From Chloroflexota bacterium (GTDB lineage Bacteria; Chloroflexota; Anaerolineae; Anaerolineales; Anaerolineaceae), in the NCBI GenBank assembly GCA_012517865.1, contig JAAYUC010000008.1:1-64000 (forward strand): DNA of 64,000 nt. The letters run 5' to 3'. The translations under genes and the position numbers were made by a program. Below the pieces are notes generated by a model. The model worked only from the letters and a program-made list of their open reading frames with translations, was not told the DNA's origin and searched no databases. Every line of letters starts with the position of its first letter. Within the stretch, counting starts at the first letter, position 1. Shown in pieces: positions 54,254-62,476 of this stretch.

Positions 54254-54742
54254 ATGGAAAAACAACACTATTCATTACGTTCTATCGTCGGTTTTTTCTT
54301 TAATAAACCGATTGGCTTCTCCCGCGACTTTCACGCAGAATTCCCTGAAATATTCCTTGAACCGGATCTCAACGTTCTGAATATGAAAGCCGCCTATCGT
54401 TTTTCGCGCACCCGCGAAGGGCTGCTCTTGCAGACGGAACTGAGCGGGGAAATTGAGGCGCAGTGCGTGCGCTGCCTCGCGGAAAGCATTGTGCCGGTTT
54501 TTACAAAATTCGAAGAGCTGTTTTACTTCCCCGAGCGCACCCAGGAAGAAACCGATCAGCTTGTTCCCGCCGACGGATATCTTGATTTAGCCGACATTTT
54601 CAGGGACTATCTTCTGTTGGAAATTCCGATTAATCATCTCTGCAAACCGGACTGCAAAGGGGTTTGTGTGGAGTGCGGTCAGAACCTGAACCTGGCTGAC
54701 TGCGGGCATACCCACAGCCGCATTATCCTTCCTGAAGAGTAA
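54254..54742 (+). CDS. YceD family (DUF177) protein
   Basis: From 54254 the protein has 162 residues. It shows GEIEAQCVRCLAESIVPV, GYLDLADIFRDYLLLEIPIN and the C-terminal Cys-rich CKPDCKGVCVECGQNLN, all typical of DUF177. Bacterial members are usually followed by rpmF (L32) and affect 23S rRNA levels; here no L32 gene follows, and metG comes next. The long N-terminus beginning at 54209 overlaps the promoter and is rejected. Confidence 0.9.
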   Translation: MEKQHYSLRSIVGFFFNKPIGFSRDFHAEFPEIFLEPDLNVLNMKAAYRFSRTREGLLLQTELSGEIEAQCVRCLAESIVPVFTKFEELFYFPERTQEETDQLVPADGYLDLADIFRDYLLLEIPINHLCKPDCKGVCVECGQNLNLADCGHTHSRIILPEE

Positions 54743-54809
54743 CATTCACACCATATTCCAAAGCGCCTCCGCCGCCAATCAACGCAGTGGCGCGTGAGCT
54801 TTTGTTTCG

Positions 54810-54818
54810 TGATAGAAT
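54810..54818 (+). promoter_or_regulatory. Extended -10 promoter of metG
   Basis: TGA-TAGAAT (54810-54818) lies 29 bases before the metG ATG. The leader contains CGGAGG at 54835-54840. It is too short for a T-box. Confidence 0.45.
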
Positions 54819-54847
54819 TTTTCCGTATTTGCTCCGGAGGATTGACC

Positions 54848-56656
54848 ATGACTGAAAACGTACTGATCGCAGTTGCCTGGCCTTACGCGAACGCTGATAT
54901 TCATGTTGGCAACCTGACAGGTTCTTACCTGCCCGCGGATATTTGCGCTCGCTACCACCGCATGCGCGGACGAAACGTGCTCATGGTTTCCGGTTCCGAC
55001 TCGCACGGCACGCCGATCACAGTGAAGGCGGACGCCCTGGGTACCACGCCGCTTGAGGTTTATCGCGCCAATCATGCCAAATTCCTGGACTTGTTCCAGA
55101 AGATGGGTCTGACGTACGACCTTTTCACCAGCACGCATACCGAGAATCATTTTCAGGTCTCACAATTAGCCTTCACCACGCTAAAGGAGAACGGTTTTCT
55201 GTACACCGCGCGGGAAAAACAGTGGTTTTCCACTGCCCAGCAGCGCTTCTTGCCCGACCGTTACGTGGAAGGCACCTGTTATATCTGCGGAAATCCCGAC
55301 GCGCGCTCCGACCAATGCGAGAAGTGCGGCCACATGCTGGAGCCTGAACTGCTTCAGAACCCGCGCTCGAAAGTGGATGGTTCAACGCCGGTGCTGAAAG
55401 AAACCGAACATTTTTACCTGGATTTATCCAGCCTTGAGCCTGAAATTGTGGCATTCCTGAAAGCGCGGGAGTCGTATTGGCGTCCCAACGTGATTCGCCA
55501 ATCCCTGGGACAAATCCTGACCGATGGCCTTAAAGGCAGGCCGATTACCCGCGACCTGGACTGGGGTATTCCTGTGCCGTTGGAAGGCTGGCAGGGTAAA
55601 TGCCTTTACGTCTGGTTTGAGGCTGTCATTGGATATCTTTCCGCGTCCATCGAATGGGCACGGCTTTCGGGGAACGAATCTGCCTGGCGGGATTGGTGGG
55701 TGAACCCGCAGGCCAAGACTTTCTACTACATCGGCAAGGATAATATCCCTTTCCACGCGGTCATCTGGCCGGCGGAACTCATTGGTTTTCGAGACGGTAT
55801 TGACAAAGCTTACGGCGCGAAAGAACCGCGGGCCCTGGTGCTTCCGTATGATATCCCTGCGAACGAATTTATGAACCTTGAGGGGCGGAAAATCAGCGGC
55901 AGTAAAAACTGGGCGGTTTGGGGATTGGATTTTTTGGAGCGCTATGATCCGGATCCGCTGCGTTATTATCTGACTACCGCGATGCCCGAAACCAGGGATA
56001 CTGATTGGGATTGGGAGGAGTTTTACCAGCGCAACAACAACGAATTGGTCGCCACGTGGGGCAACCTGGTAAACCGCGTGCTCGCTTTTACCTACAAACA
56101 TTGGGAGGGTGTCATTCCCCAGCCGGAAACCCTGCGGGACTCGGACCGCGCACTCCTGGAAACCATTCGAGCGGGATTCCAAAGCGTTGCGGAAAAGATG
56201 GAACGCGTCCAGCTGCGCGACGCGCTGAGCGAAATTATGAGCCTGGCAACCGAGGTGAACAAGTACCTGGACGTACACGCCCCCTGGTTTGAAATTAAGA
56301 CAGATAAGGGCGAAGCCGCCAAATCAGTCTTTACAGCCATTCAGGCAATCGACTGGCTGAAACTGATGTTCGCACCGTTCATTCCCTTCAGTTCTGAGAC
56401 TTTGCACACAATCCTGGGGTACGAACAGCCCATTTTTGGCGGCCAGGAAACGCGAACAGTCGAGGACAGCTTAGGCGCGCATGAGATACTGCTCTACAAG
56501 TCCGGGGGGTCCCTGAGCGGCAGTAGCACTGACTTGTGGCAGCCAGTTGAAATGATTGGCGGCAGGACCTTCAACCAGCCGCAGCCGCTTGTCAAAAAAC
56601 TGGACCACAGCATTGTGGACGAGGAACGCGCCCGCCTGGGTAAGTCTGACGCTTAG
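54848..56656 (+). CDS. metG: Methionyl-tRNA synthetase
   Basis: It charges tRNA-Met. From 54848 it is 602 residues. The class I signature is WPYANADIHVGNLTGSYLP (HIGH equivalent HVGN). A zinc knuckle CYICGNPDARSDQCEKCG follows, and the KMSKS loop is KISGSKN, a divergent form. The stem-contact and anticodon-binding helices (YQRNNNELVATWGNLVNRVL and after) are present. No tRNA-binding C-terminal EMAP domain is seen. The ribosome binding site is GGAGG 7 bases upstream. The 3' end overlaps the convergent nucleosidase gene by four bases. Confidence 0.94.
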   Translation: MTENVLIAVAWPYANADIHVGNLTGSYLPADICARYHRMRGRNVLMVSGSDSHGTPITVKADALGTTPLEVYRANHAKFLDLFQKMGLTYDLFTSTHTENHFQVSQLAFTTLKENGFLYTAREKQWFSTAQQRFLPDRYVEGTCYICGNPDARSDQCEKCGHMLEPELLQNPRSKVDGSTPVLKETEHFYLDLSSLEPEIVAFLKARESYWRPNVIRQSLGQILTDGLKGRPITRDLDWGIPVPLEGWQGKCLYVWFEAVIGYLSASIEWARLSGNESAWRDWWVNPQAKTFYYIGKDNIPFHAVIWPAELIGFRDGIDKAYGAKEPRALVLPYDIPANEFMNLEGRKISGSKNWAVWGLDFLERYDPDPLRYYLTTAMPETRDTDWDWEEFYQRNNNELVATWGNLVNRVLAFTYKHWEGVIPQPETLRDSDRALLETIRAGFQSVAEKMERVQLRDALSEIMSLATEVNKYLDVHAPWFEIKTDKGEAAKSVFTAIQAIDWLKLMFAPFIPFSSETLHTILGYEQPIFGGQETRTVEDSLGAHEILLYKSGGSLSGSSTDLWQPVEMIGGRTFNQPQPLVKKLDHSIVDEERARLGKSDA

Positions 56657-57360
56657 TCGGAAATCATTTGGGCCGAAAAACAATCCAGGAACCAGGGCAG
56701 CACGGCCAGCAGGTCTGCCATAATTTGATTTGTGCGTTCCCGCCAGAGCTCCACGTTGTGGTAGGCCTCCGCTTTTTCTTTGCTGACCAGGTCGCTGACG
56801 CCCCGCAGAACAAGCCAGGGCGTCTTATTTTTTGCGGCAGTCCAGGCAATCGCGGCCGATTCCCAATCTGCCGCAGGCGCCTGAAAGACATTCGCAATGA
56901 GATCAACATTTTGGGTCTGGATATCCTGGTCCGCTGAAACCAGGCGCGCTTTTCGAATGCCGCGCGGAAGCGCCGCGGGCAGCCAGCTCAGGTCTGCCAG
57001 CGTGCGATAATGCTCGATGGCCGCGGCGTAATCGGACATTCCTTCCACAATGTCATACATCGCGGTTTCTTCCACCAGCAGGATTTCCCCGACGTTCGCG
57101 TATCCTTCCAGACCCCCGCACGTGCCGAGGTTCACAATCAATTGGGGATGGTATAAATCGATCAGATGCTGGCAGGCCGCCGCGCTGGCTGTCTTTCCCC
57201 AGCCTCCATGTGCGAAGAGCATCTGGTGCCTGCCTGCCTGCGCGGGGAACGCGGACCCAAAAGGAGTAGATCCTATCCGCTCCGGGTGCAGGCAATCCAA
57301 AACGGATTTCCATTCAGAATTCGCGGAAACAAGGATGATAAACCGGTAAGTGGGCTTCAT
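56653..57360 (-). CDS. Nucleosidase/phosphorylase superfamily protein (MTAN-like)
   Basis: From the ATG at 57360 the protein has 235 residues with the PNP/UDP-phosphorylase fold. It shows VNLGTCGGLEGYANVGEILL, SADQDIQ and the substrate helix DWESAAIAWTAA...LVLRGVSDL. MTA/SAH nucleosidases normally have an MEGAAIA segment; here it reads WESAAIA, so the exact base and sugar are uncertain. It could cleave methylthioadenosine and so feed the mtnA branch, but no methylthioribose kinase is visible. The SagB-type gene lies 10 bases upstream. Confidence 0.75.
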   Translation of the reverse strand: MKPTYRFIILVSANSEWKSVLDCLHPERIGSTPFGSAFPAQAGRHQMLFAHGGWGKTASAAACQHLIDLYHPQLIVNLGTCGGLEGYANVGEILLVEETAMYDIVEGMSDYAAAIEHYRTLADLSWLPAALPRGIRKARLVSADQDIQTQNVDLIANVFQAPAADWESAAIAWTAAKNKTPWLVLRGVSDLVSKEKAEAYHNVELWRERTNQIMADLLAVLPWFLDCFSAQMISD

Positions 57361-57370
57361 TCCCACGCTT

Positions 57371-58126
57371 TTAAGGGGTTTTCTTGCCCACAGAAGCCAT
57401 GTAGATGACGAACTGTTCCTGCCCATCCAATCCGAGGGCAGCGTTCGCGGCTTCGTCTTCAAAAGCGCCTATCGCGCAAACGCCGCAGCCAATGCTTTCG
57501 GCAGCCAAATGCAGGTTCTGGCAGACGTGCCCCGCGTCCAGGAAGAGGTAGCGGTAGGCGCGGGTACCGTAGCGGAAGCTTGTGCGGTAGGGCAGAGCAA
57601 CCCAGATAAAGGTTACGGCGGATGTCAGAACCTGAGCCTGACCTCCCGTGGAAGCCCCGATTTGGTCCAGGATATCTGCTCCTGAAATCAGCGGTAAAAG
57701 CGCGTGGCGGTGGGCGATGAAATGATAGATGCCTGGTTCGAGTCCTTCTACCCGGCGGACAGCAAGCAGCGTCTCGAGAGGATGGCGCGCCCCGGCTGAG
57801 GGAGAAGTGCGCAGTGACATCCCCGTTTTTTCGGATACCTTTTTGACGCCCTGCGTCAGCCACAGCAGCAGCGAAAGCTCCTCCAGGCTGAGCGGCGCGT
57901 TTTCGTCGTATCGGCGGACGGAGCGGCGCTGTTCCATGATTTCCCGCAGGTCTGCGCGCCCAAGGTTGAGAGCCGCAGGCTCTGGGAGGGCAATCAGCTC
58001 CTCAGCGGGGGGAATCTCCGGTAGATACGACGGCAGCGGGGCGCCCTGCTTCTCCGGCGTAGGGCCCATATGGCTGTAGCAGGAATTCAGGATGAACTCC
58101 GCGCCAATCCGATCGAATTTTTCCAT
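57371..58126 (-). CDS. SagB-type nitroreductase/dehydrogenase
   Basis: This 251-residue nitroreductase-fold protein has REIMEQRRSVRRYDENAPLS, LLLWLTQGVKKV, TSPSAGARHPLETLLAVRR and FLDAGHVCQNLHLAAESIG. These match the SagB subgroup, which oxidises azolines in peptide natural products, but also includes many stand-alone oxidoreductases. No precursor peptide or cyclodehydratase is nearby, so a stand-alone role is likelier. It follows the small membrane peptide gene by 11 bases and precedes the nucleosidase gene. Confidence 0.85.
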   Translation of the reverse strand: MEKFDRIGAEFILNSCYSHMGPTPEKQGAPLPSYLPEIPPAEELIALPEPAALNLGRADLREIMEQRRSVRRYDENAPLSLEELSLLLWLTQGVKKVSEKTGMSLRTSPSAGARHPLETLLAVRRVEGLEPGIYHFIAHRHALLPLISGADILDQIGASTGGQAQVLTSAVTFIWVALPYRTSFRYGTRAYRYLFLDAGHVCQNLHLAAESIGCGVCAIGAFEDEAANAALGLDGQEQFVIYMASVGKKTP

Positions 58127-58137
58127 ACCGGTCTGCC

Positions 58138-58239
58138 TTAGAAGCGAACCAGCGACAAAACCATGGCAAGGATGATGGTGAGCGCGAGAACTGCCATCAC
58201 GATGCGCGAACTGTTTGCTTGTGAACTTCTTTTTGCCAT
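58138..58239 (-). CDS. 33-residue single-TM peptide between uvrC and the SagB-type gene
   Basis: The minus strand from 58239 reads a short hydrophilic start (MAKRSSQANSSR) followed by one hydrophobic segment (IVMAVLALTIILAMVLSLV) and a stop. GGAG lies 4 bases before the ATG, within the last uvrC codons, and the peptide begins directly after the uvrC stop. The tight packing, ribosome binding site and clean membrane segment support a real gene. No function can be given. Confidence 0.5.
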   Translation of the reverse strand: MAKRSSQANSSRIVMAVLALTIILAMVLSLVRF

Positions 58240-58240
58240 A

Positions 58241-60103
58241 CTACTCCAATTGGGCTTTAATTTGATGCGCCAGCTCCAGACTGATACCCTTTATCCCCGC
58301 GATTTCCTCCGGTTTGGCGGCCATGATGGCTTCGATGGAGCCAAAGCGCAAAATGAGTTCCTTGCGGCGGGCAGGCCCCAGGCCGGGTATTGTGTCCAGG
58401 CGGGACATCAACCCGATTTTACCACGTCGATTCCGATGCGCTGTAATCGCGAAGCGGTGCGCTTCGTCGCGGATGCGCTGAATGAGATACAGCCCCTGGG
58501 AGCGCTCTTCCAGCCGGACTGAGTCGCTTTGACCAGGCAGGAACAATTCCTCCTCCTGCTTGGCAAGCCCGACAATCGCGAAGCGATCCTGCAAACCCTG
58601 CTCGCTGATGACCTTTAGCGCGCGCCCAAGCTGGCCTTTGCCGCCGTCAACAATGAGCACGTCCGGCAGGATGCTGAAAGACAGGTCCGGCGTTTTCCCC
58701 GGCAGGTCTTTTTCGGCCTGCGCGCTGTGATAATGACTGAAGCGCCTGCGAAGCACTTCTTCCATGGATGCGAAATCGTCGGGACCTTCCACATTGCGGA
58801 TATTGAAACGCCGGTAGAGTTTTTTGTTGGCGACGCCCTGCTCGAAGACAACCATGCTGCCCACGCTGGCAGTGCCCATGGTGTTGGATATGTCGTAGCA
58901 CTCTATGCGATTTGGAGGTTCCTTAAGCTTGAGGGCAGCCTGAAGTTCCGCCAGGGCCTGATGCTGGCGGTCTTTATCCGCTTTCCAGCGCGTTTCGAGG
59001 GCTTTCAAAGTCTCGACCGCGTTTTCTGCTGCCATATCCACCAGGCTTTTGTTTTTACCGCGTTTGGGAACCTGAATTTCAATTTTCTCACCGCTCCGGC
59101 GCGTGTTCAGCCATTCTTTGATGATGCGGGCCTCTTCCACTTCCGCCGGCAGGAGCACGCGGTTAGGGATATAGGCGGCCTGCGAATAGAACTGTTTGAT
59201 GAATTCCTTCAGGATGGCTTCGTTCTTCTCATCTTCCGTGCCTTCCAGAATGAAATACTCTCGGCCTATCAGTTTTCCGGAGCGCACAAAGAAGATTTGC
59301 ACGCAGGCTTCACCGTCCGTCCGCGCCAGCGCGATGATGTCGGTGTCTTTTTGATTATCCGAGATAATTTTCTGGCGTTCCACCACGTGCTCAATGCTTT
59401 GAATCTGGTCGCGAAGGGCTGCCGCGCGTTCGTAATTCAGGTTTTCGGAAGCTGCCAGCATCTCTTCCTGCAGGCGTTTCACCACGGGTTCGGTTCTGCC
59501 TTCCAGGAATTTGCACAGGTCATCAATCATCTGGCGGTATGACGCTTTGTCAATCGCCCCGATGCATGGTCCGGAACATAGTTTGATGTCGAAGTAGAGG
59601 CAGGGGCGGGCGTCTTTACCGGTGATTTCCCGGGCGCAGGTGAGGTATGGGAAAATTTTGCGAAGGACATCCAAGGTCTGGTGCACCGCCCAGACGGAAG
59701 TATACGGACCAAAGTAACGCGACCCATCTTCTGCCATCAGGCGGGTAACAGTCAGCTTGGGAAAATCATCCGCCCAGTGAATCTTGATATAGGGATAACG
59801 TTTGTCGTCTTTAAGGCGCACATTATAGTACGGGCGGTGCTCCTTAATCAGGTTCATCTCAAGGATGAGCGCTTCAAGCTCCGAATTCACCACGATGATG
59901 TCAATATCCGCAATCTTTTTTACCATCTGGCGGGTCTTAAAGGCGTGGTCCGCCGAGTCGTGGAAGTATGACCGCACGCGGTTTTTCAGGTTGATGGCTT
60001 TTCCAACGTAGATAATCGTGCCCGCGGAATCCTTCATCAGGTAGCAGCCCGGTTTTTCGGGCAGGGTGTTCAGGATGCCGATGATATGTTCTGAGATTTC
60101 CAT
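58241..60103 (-). CDS. uvrC: Excinuclease ABC subunit C
   Basis: UvrC makes both incisions in nucleotide excision repair. The 620 residues have the GIY-YIG domain (KPGCYLMKDSAGTIIYVGKA...NRVRSYF), a UVR motif (NYERAAALRDQIQSIE), the RNase H-like domain with ECYDISNTMG and VDGGKGQLGRA, and the terminal helix-hairpin-helix pair (TIPGLGPARRKELI, IAGIKGISLELAHQI). uvrA and uvrB are not in the window. It is divergent from mutL across an 84-base gap. Confidence 0.97.
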   Translation of the reverse strand: MEISEHIIGILNTLPEKPGCYLMKDSAGTIIYVGKAINLKNRVRSYFHDSADHAFKTRQMVKKIADIDIIVVNSELEALILEMNLIKEHRPYYNVRLKDDKRYPYIKIHWADDFPKLTVTRLMAEDGSRYFGPYTSVWAVHQTLDVLRKIFPYLTCAREITGKDARPCLYFDIKLCSGPCIGAIDKASYRQMIDDLCKFLEGRTEPVVKRLQEEMLAASENLNYERAAALRDQIQSIEHVVERQKIISDNQKDTDIIALARTDGEACVQIFFVRSGKLIGREYFILEGTEDEKNEAILKEFIKQFYSQAAYIPNRVLLPAEVEEARIIKEWLNTRRSGEKIEIQVPKRGKNKSLVDMAAENAVETLKALETRWKADKDRQHQALAELQAALKLKEPPNRIECYDISNTMGTASVGSMVVFEQGVANKKLYRRFNIRNVEGPDDFASMEEVLRRRFSHYHSAQAEKDLPGKTPDLSFSILPDVLIVDGGKGQLGRALKVISEQGLQDRFAIVGLAKQEEELFLPGQSDSVRLEERSQGLYLIQRIRDEAHRFAITAHRNRRGKIGLMSRLDTIPGLGPARRKELILRFGSIEAIMAAKPEEIAGIKGISLELAHQIKAQLE

Positions 60104-60161
60104 AACAGGTTTATTTTAACTGAATTAATCGGGCGCGCTTCCGCGCGGTGAGGCAAGCAGG

Positions 60162-60167
60162 TATAAT
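60162..60167 (+). promoter_or_regulatory. -10 box of mutL
   Basis: TATAAT (60162-60167) lies 20 bases before the mutL ATG. No -35 and no TGn precede it. Confidence 0.4.
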
Positions 60168-60187
60168 TTCTCCGCAGGGATACCCTC

Positions 60188-61915
60188 ATGACAATCAGAA
60201 TTCTTTCGGAAACAATTGCTTCCCAAATTGCCGCGGGTGAAGTGGTCGAGCGGCCAGCTTCAGCCGTTAAAGAATTAATTGAGAACGCGATTGACGCAGG
60301 CGCGACCGAAATTTCTGTAGAAACCCGGGAAGCCGGCAAACGGTTAATCCTGGTCACAGATAACGGTGCTGGCATTCCTGCCGAGGAACTGCCTTTGGCG
60401 GTTGCCCGGCACGCCACCAGCAAACTGCAAACCGCAGAAGATTTGTTTGAAATTCATACGCTTGGCTTCCGCGGGGAAGCTCTGGCTTCGATTGGTTCGG
60501 TCTCCCGCCTGACGCTGACCTCGAAACCGGAGGAACAGCTTGCCGGTTACCGCATTCGCATGGACGGCGGGGCTGTCGTGGAAAAAGGCTCAGTCCCTGC
60601 CCCCACCGGCAGCCAGGTGCGTGTTGAGGACTTGTTCTTTAATGTGCCGGCCCGCATGAAATTCCTGAAATCAGACAGCACCGAAAATCGTCAAATAACG
60701 GGGCTGCTCACTCGGTACGCGCTGGCATATCCGCATATTCGTTGGAGCCTGACCATGGACCAGCGACAAATATTCAGGACAACAGGCAGCGGCAACCAGA
60801 TGGAAATCCTCCAGGAGCTTTTTGGCGCGCAGGACAGCAAGCACCTGCTCCCAATCACCTTTGCCGAAAACACTATTCGCATCCATGGGTACATCAGCAG
60901 CCTTTCGCTGAACCGGTCAAACCGCAAAGACATTACGTTTTTTGTGAACGGGCGCTGGGTGCAGGACGCGGCGCTGACAGCGGCTGTCATCAAAGCGTAT
61001 AACACCATGCTGATGGTGGGGCGTTATCCTGTCGCGGTTTTATTTATTGAACTGCCAGCCCGGCAGGTGGATGTCAATGTTCATCCTTCCAAGGCGGAAG
61101 TTCGTTTTCGGGACGCGGACCAGGTCTTCAGCGCGCTTCAGCGGGCTATCCGGCGCGGATTATTGGCTTATTCGCCGCTCCCGGAAATTCAGGCGGTAAA
61201 TTTATGGGGCAGACAGGCCGGGTCAGAGCCAGAGAGGGCGGATTTTACTCCCGCTGCCGGCAAGGCCTGGGAAGAGGCGGACGCAGCCTCTGAAACTACC
61301 CGCCCGCAAAGCTACCTTCCGATGGAGCCTCTCCCGCTGCTGCGTTTGATTGGACAGGTGGCGGCAACGTACCTGGTCGCGGAAGGCCCGGACGGACTTT
61401 ACTTGATTGACCAGCATGCAGCGCATGAGCGCGTGCTTTTTGACCAGCTGATGGCGCAATACCGTGCTGCGGCAGTGCCGGTACAGGCGCTTGTGCAGCC
61501 GGCCGCGGTGGAGTTCCCCGCTGAAAAGGCCCACACGCTTGCCGCGCAGCTGCCCGTCCTGCGGGAGTTGGGATTTGAGGTGGAAGAGTTTGGTCCGAAC
61601 GCTTTCCTTGTACGGGCGGTGCCGGCTGTTTTTGCTGCGGGCGACCCAAAAGCGGTGCTGCAGGCGCTGGTAGAGGATTTTGAGGAAGATGAGGAACCGC
61701 TCGCCGCGGAAATTGAGGCGCGGATTGCCGGGCGGGTATGCAAGCGCCTGGCGGTTAAAGCCGGCAAAATTCTTTCGGAGAGCGAACAAAAAGCGCTACT
61801 GCTGAACCTGGAAGCCAGCCAATCACCGCGCACCTGCCCGCACGGCAGGCCGACGATGATACACCTTTCAGCCGCGCTGCTGGAAAGACAGTTCGGGCGG
61901 ACTGGCGCGATTTAA
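60188..61915 (+). CDS. mutL: DNA mismatch repair protein MutL
   Basis: The protein has 575 residues. The GHKL ATPase motifs are EVVERPASAVKELIENAIDAG, DNGAGIPAEEL and THTLGFRGEALASIG in a slightly changed form (HTLGFRGEALASI). The C-terminal part contains DQHAAHERVLFDQ and CPHGRP, the metal-site motifs of MutL with endonuclease activity; the canonical terminal Glu of the first motif is replaced by Asp. mutS is not adjacent. It ends about 140 bases before tRNA-Pro. Confidence 0.95.
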   Translation: MTIRILSETIASQIAAGEVVERPASAVKELIENAIDAGATEISVETREAGKRLILVTDNGAGIPAEELPLAVARHATSKLQTAEDLFEIHTLGFRGEALASIGSVSRLTLTSKPEEQLAGYRIRMDGGAVVEKGSVPAPTGSQVRVEDLFFNVPARMKFLKSDSTENRQITGLLTRYALAYPHIRWSLTMDQRQIFRTTGSGNQMEILQELFGAQDSKHLLPITFAENTIRIHGYISSLSLNRSNRKDITFFVNGRWVQDAALTAAVIKAYNTMLMVGRYPVAVLFIELPARQVDVNVHPSKAEVRFRDADQVFSALQRAIRRGLLAYSPLPEIQAVNLWGRQAGSEPERADFTPAAGKAWEEADAASETTRPQSYLPMEPLPLLRLIGQVAATYLVAEGPDGLYLIDQHAAHERVLFDQLMAQYRAAAVPVQALVQPAAVEFPAEKAHTLAAQLPVLRELGFEVEEFGPNAFLVRAVPAVFAAGDPKAVLQALVEDFEEDEEPLAAEIEARIAGRVCKRLAVKAGKILSESEQKALLLNLEASQSPRTCPHGRPTMIHLSAALLERQFGRTGAI

Positions 61916-62014
61916 CAGAGTTGCTGACAGACAGTCACCGTGTGTAACGACGAAAAACAATCTGTTTATTATGCAAAGAATGACTCTGCAACGCTTAAAA
62001 GACCCTTTTTGAGC

Positions 62015-62042
62015 TTGATTGATTCTTCAGAAATGATATAAT
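62015..62042 (+). promoter_or_regulatory. Promoter of tRNA-Pro
   Basis: TTGATT (62015-62020), 16 nt and TATAAT (62037-62042), with TGA just before the -10. The tRNA starts 10 bases after the -10 box. Confidence 0.7.
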
Positions 62043-62052
62043 ACCAATCCTG

Positions 62053-62127
62053 CGGGGCGTGGCTCAGCCCGGATAGAGCGCACGGTTCGGGACCGTGAGG
62101 TCGGCGGTCCAAATCCGCCCGCCCCGA
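62053..62127 (+). tRNA. tRNA-Pro (anticodon CGG)
   Basis: The sequence folds as a cloverleaf: acceptor CGGGGCG/CGCCCCG, anticodon stem CACGG/CCGTG with loop TTCGGGA (CGG), T-stem GGCGG/CCGCC, discriminator A. CCA is not encoded. The T-loop is TCCAAAT, so position 55 is C rather than the nearly universal T. An intrinsic terminator follows at once. Confidence 0.95.
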
Positions 62128-62131
62128 CAGC

Positions 62132-62161
62132 AAGACCTTCCACACATGGGAGGTCTTTTTT
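62132..62161 (+). terminator. Terminator of tRNA-Pro
   Basis: AAGACCTTCC pairs with GGGAGGTCTT over 10 positions (one G-T) and is followed by a T-run. Confidence 0.9.
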
Positions 62162-62174
62162 ATTCAGGAGATAC

Positions 62175-62238
62175 TGGGTTCAGGACCGAGCCCTCTGCGA
62201 GGGAGTTGCGCAAAGGTCGATGGTCCAAATCCCCCCGC
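62175..62238 (+). repeat. Degenerate copy A of the tRNA-Pro 3' half
   Basis: It contains the anticodon loop as TTCAGGA (62179-62185) and ACCGAG, an insertion with a CCCT...AGGG hairpin, then GGTC, the T-loop TCCAAAT and part of the acceptor. The most diverged T-stem is ATGG-TCCAAAT-CCCC. The 5' half and D-arm are missing. Confidence 0.8.
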
Positions 62239-62256
62239 TTTTTGTTAAGGCGATTC

Positions 62257-62325
62257 TGGGTTCGGGACCGAGCCCTTCGCAGGGTGCTGCGCGAAGGTCG
62301 GCGGTCCAAATCCGCCCGCCCCGAC
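62257..62325 (+). repeat. Copy B of the tRNA-Pro 3' half, with its own terminator
   Basis: The anticodon loop TTCGGGA (62261-62267) and the complete 3' part from GGTCGGCGG to CGCCCCGACAGC are identical to the real tRNA, including C at T-loop position 55. An insertion of about 24 bases sits after ACCG. It can fold as CCCT-TCGC-AGGG or CCTTCGC/GCGAAGG. The following terminator (62329-62358) copies the one after tRNA-Pro. Confidence 0.85.
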
Positions 62326-62328
62326 AGC

Positions 62329-62358
62329 AAGACCTTCCAGCAGTGGAAGGTCTTTTTT
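62329..62358 (+). terminator. Second copy of the tRNA-Pro terminator
   Basis: AAGACCTTCC and GGAAGGTCTT form a perfect 10-bp stem followed by T-run. It is nearly the same stem as at 62132-62161 with a different loop. Confidence 0.9.
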
Positions 62359-62371
62359 GTTCAGAAGATAA

Positions 62372-62434
62372 AGGGTTCGTGACCGAGCCCTTGACAGGGT
62401 GCTGCGCGAAGGTCGGCGGTCCAAATCCGCCCGC
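62372..62434 (+). repeat. Copy C of the tRNA-Pro 3' half
   Basis: The loop is TTCGTGA (62376-62382), followed by ACCGAG, a CCCT-TGAC-AGGG hairpin and the intact GGTCGGCGGTCCAAATCC segment. It stops at CCGC without the final acceptor bases and without a terminator. Confidence 0.8.
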
Positions 62435-62476
62435 ATAATCTTCACGGCAAGAAATGGGCTTCATGCCGTAGCAGGA

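Noticed and set aside
54743..54847. T-box riboswitch upstream of metG
   Set aside because: The leader after the -10 box is only about 25 bases, with no T-box sequence and no specifier stem.
57371..58126. Ribosomally made azoline peptide cluster based on the SagB-type gene
   Set aside because: No cyclodehydratase, precursor peptide or transporter is nearby; the 33-residue peptide has a membrane segment and no Cys-rich core.
62095..62464. Short frames on both strands across the tRNA-Pro copies
   Set aside because: Their similarity to each other reflects the tRNA-derived repeats, not a protein family.
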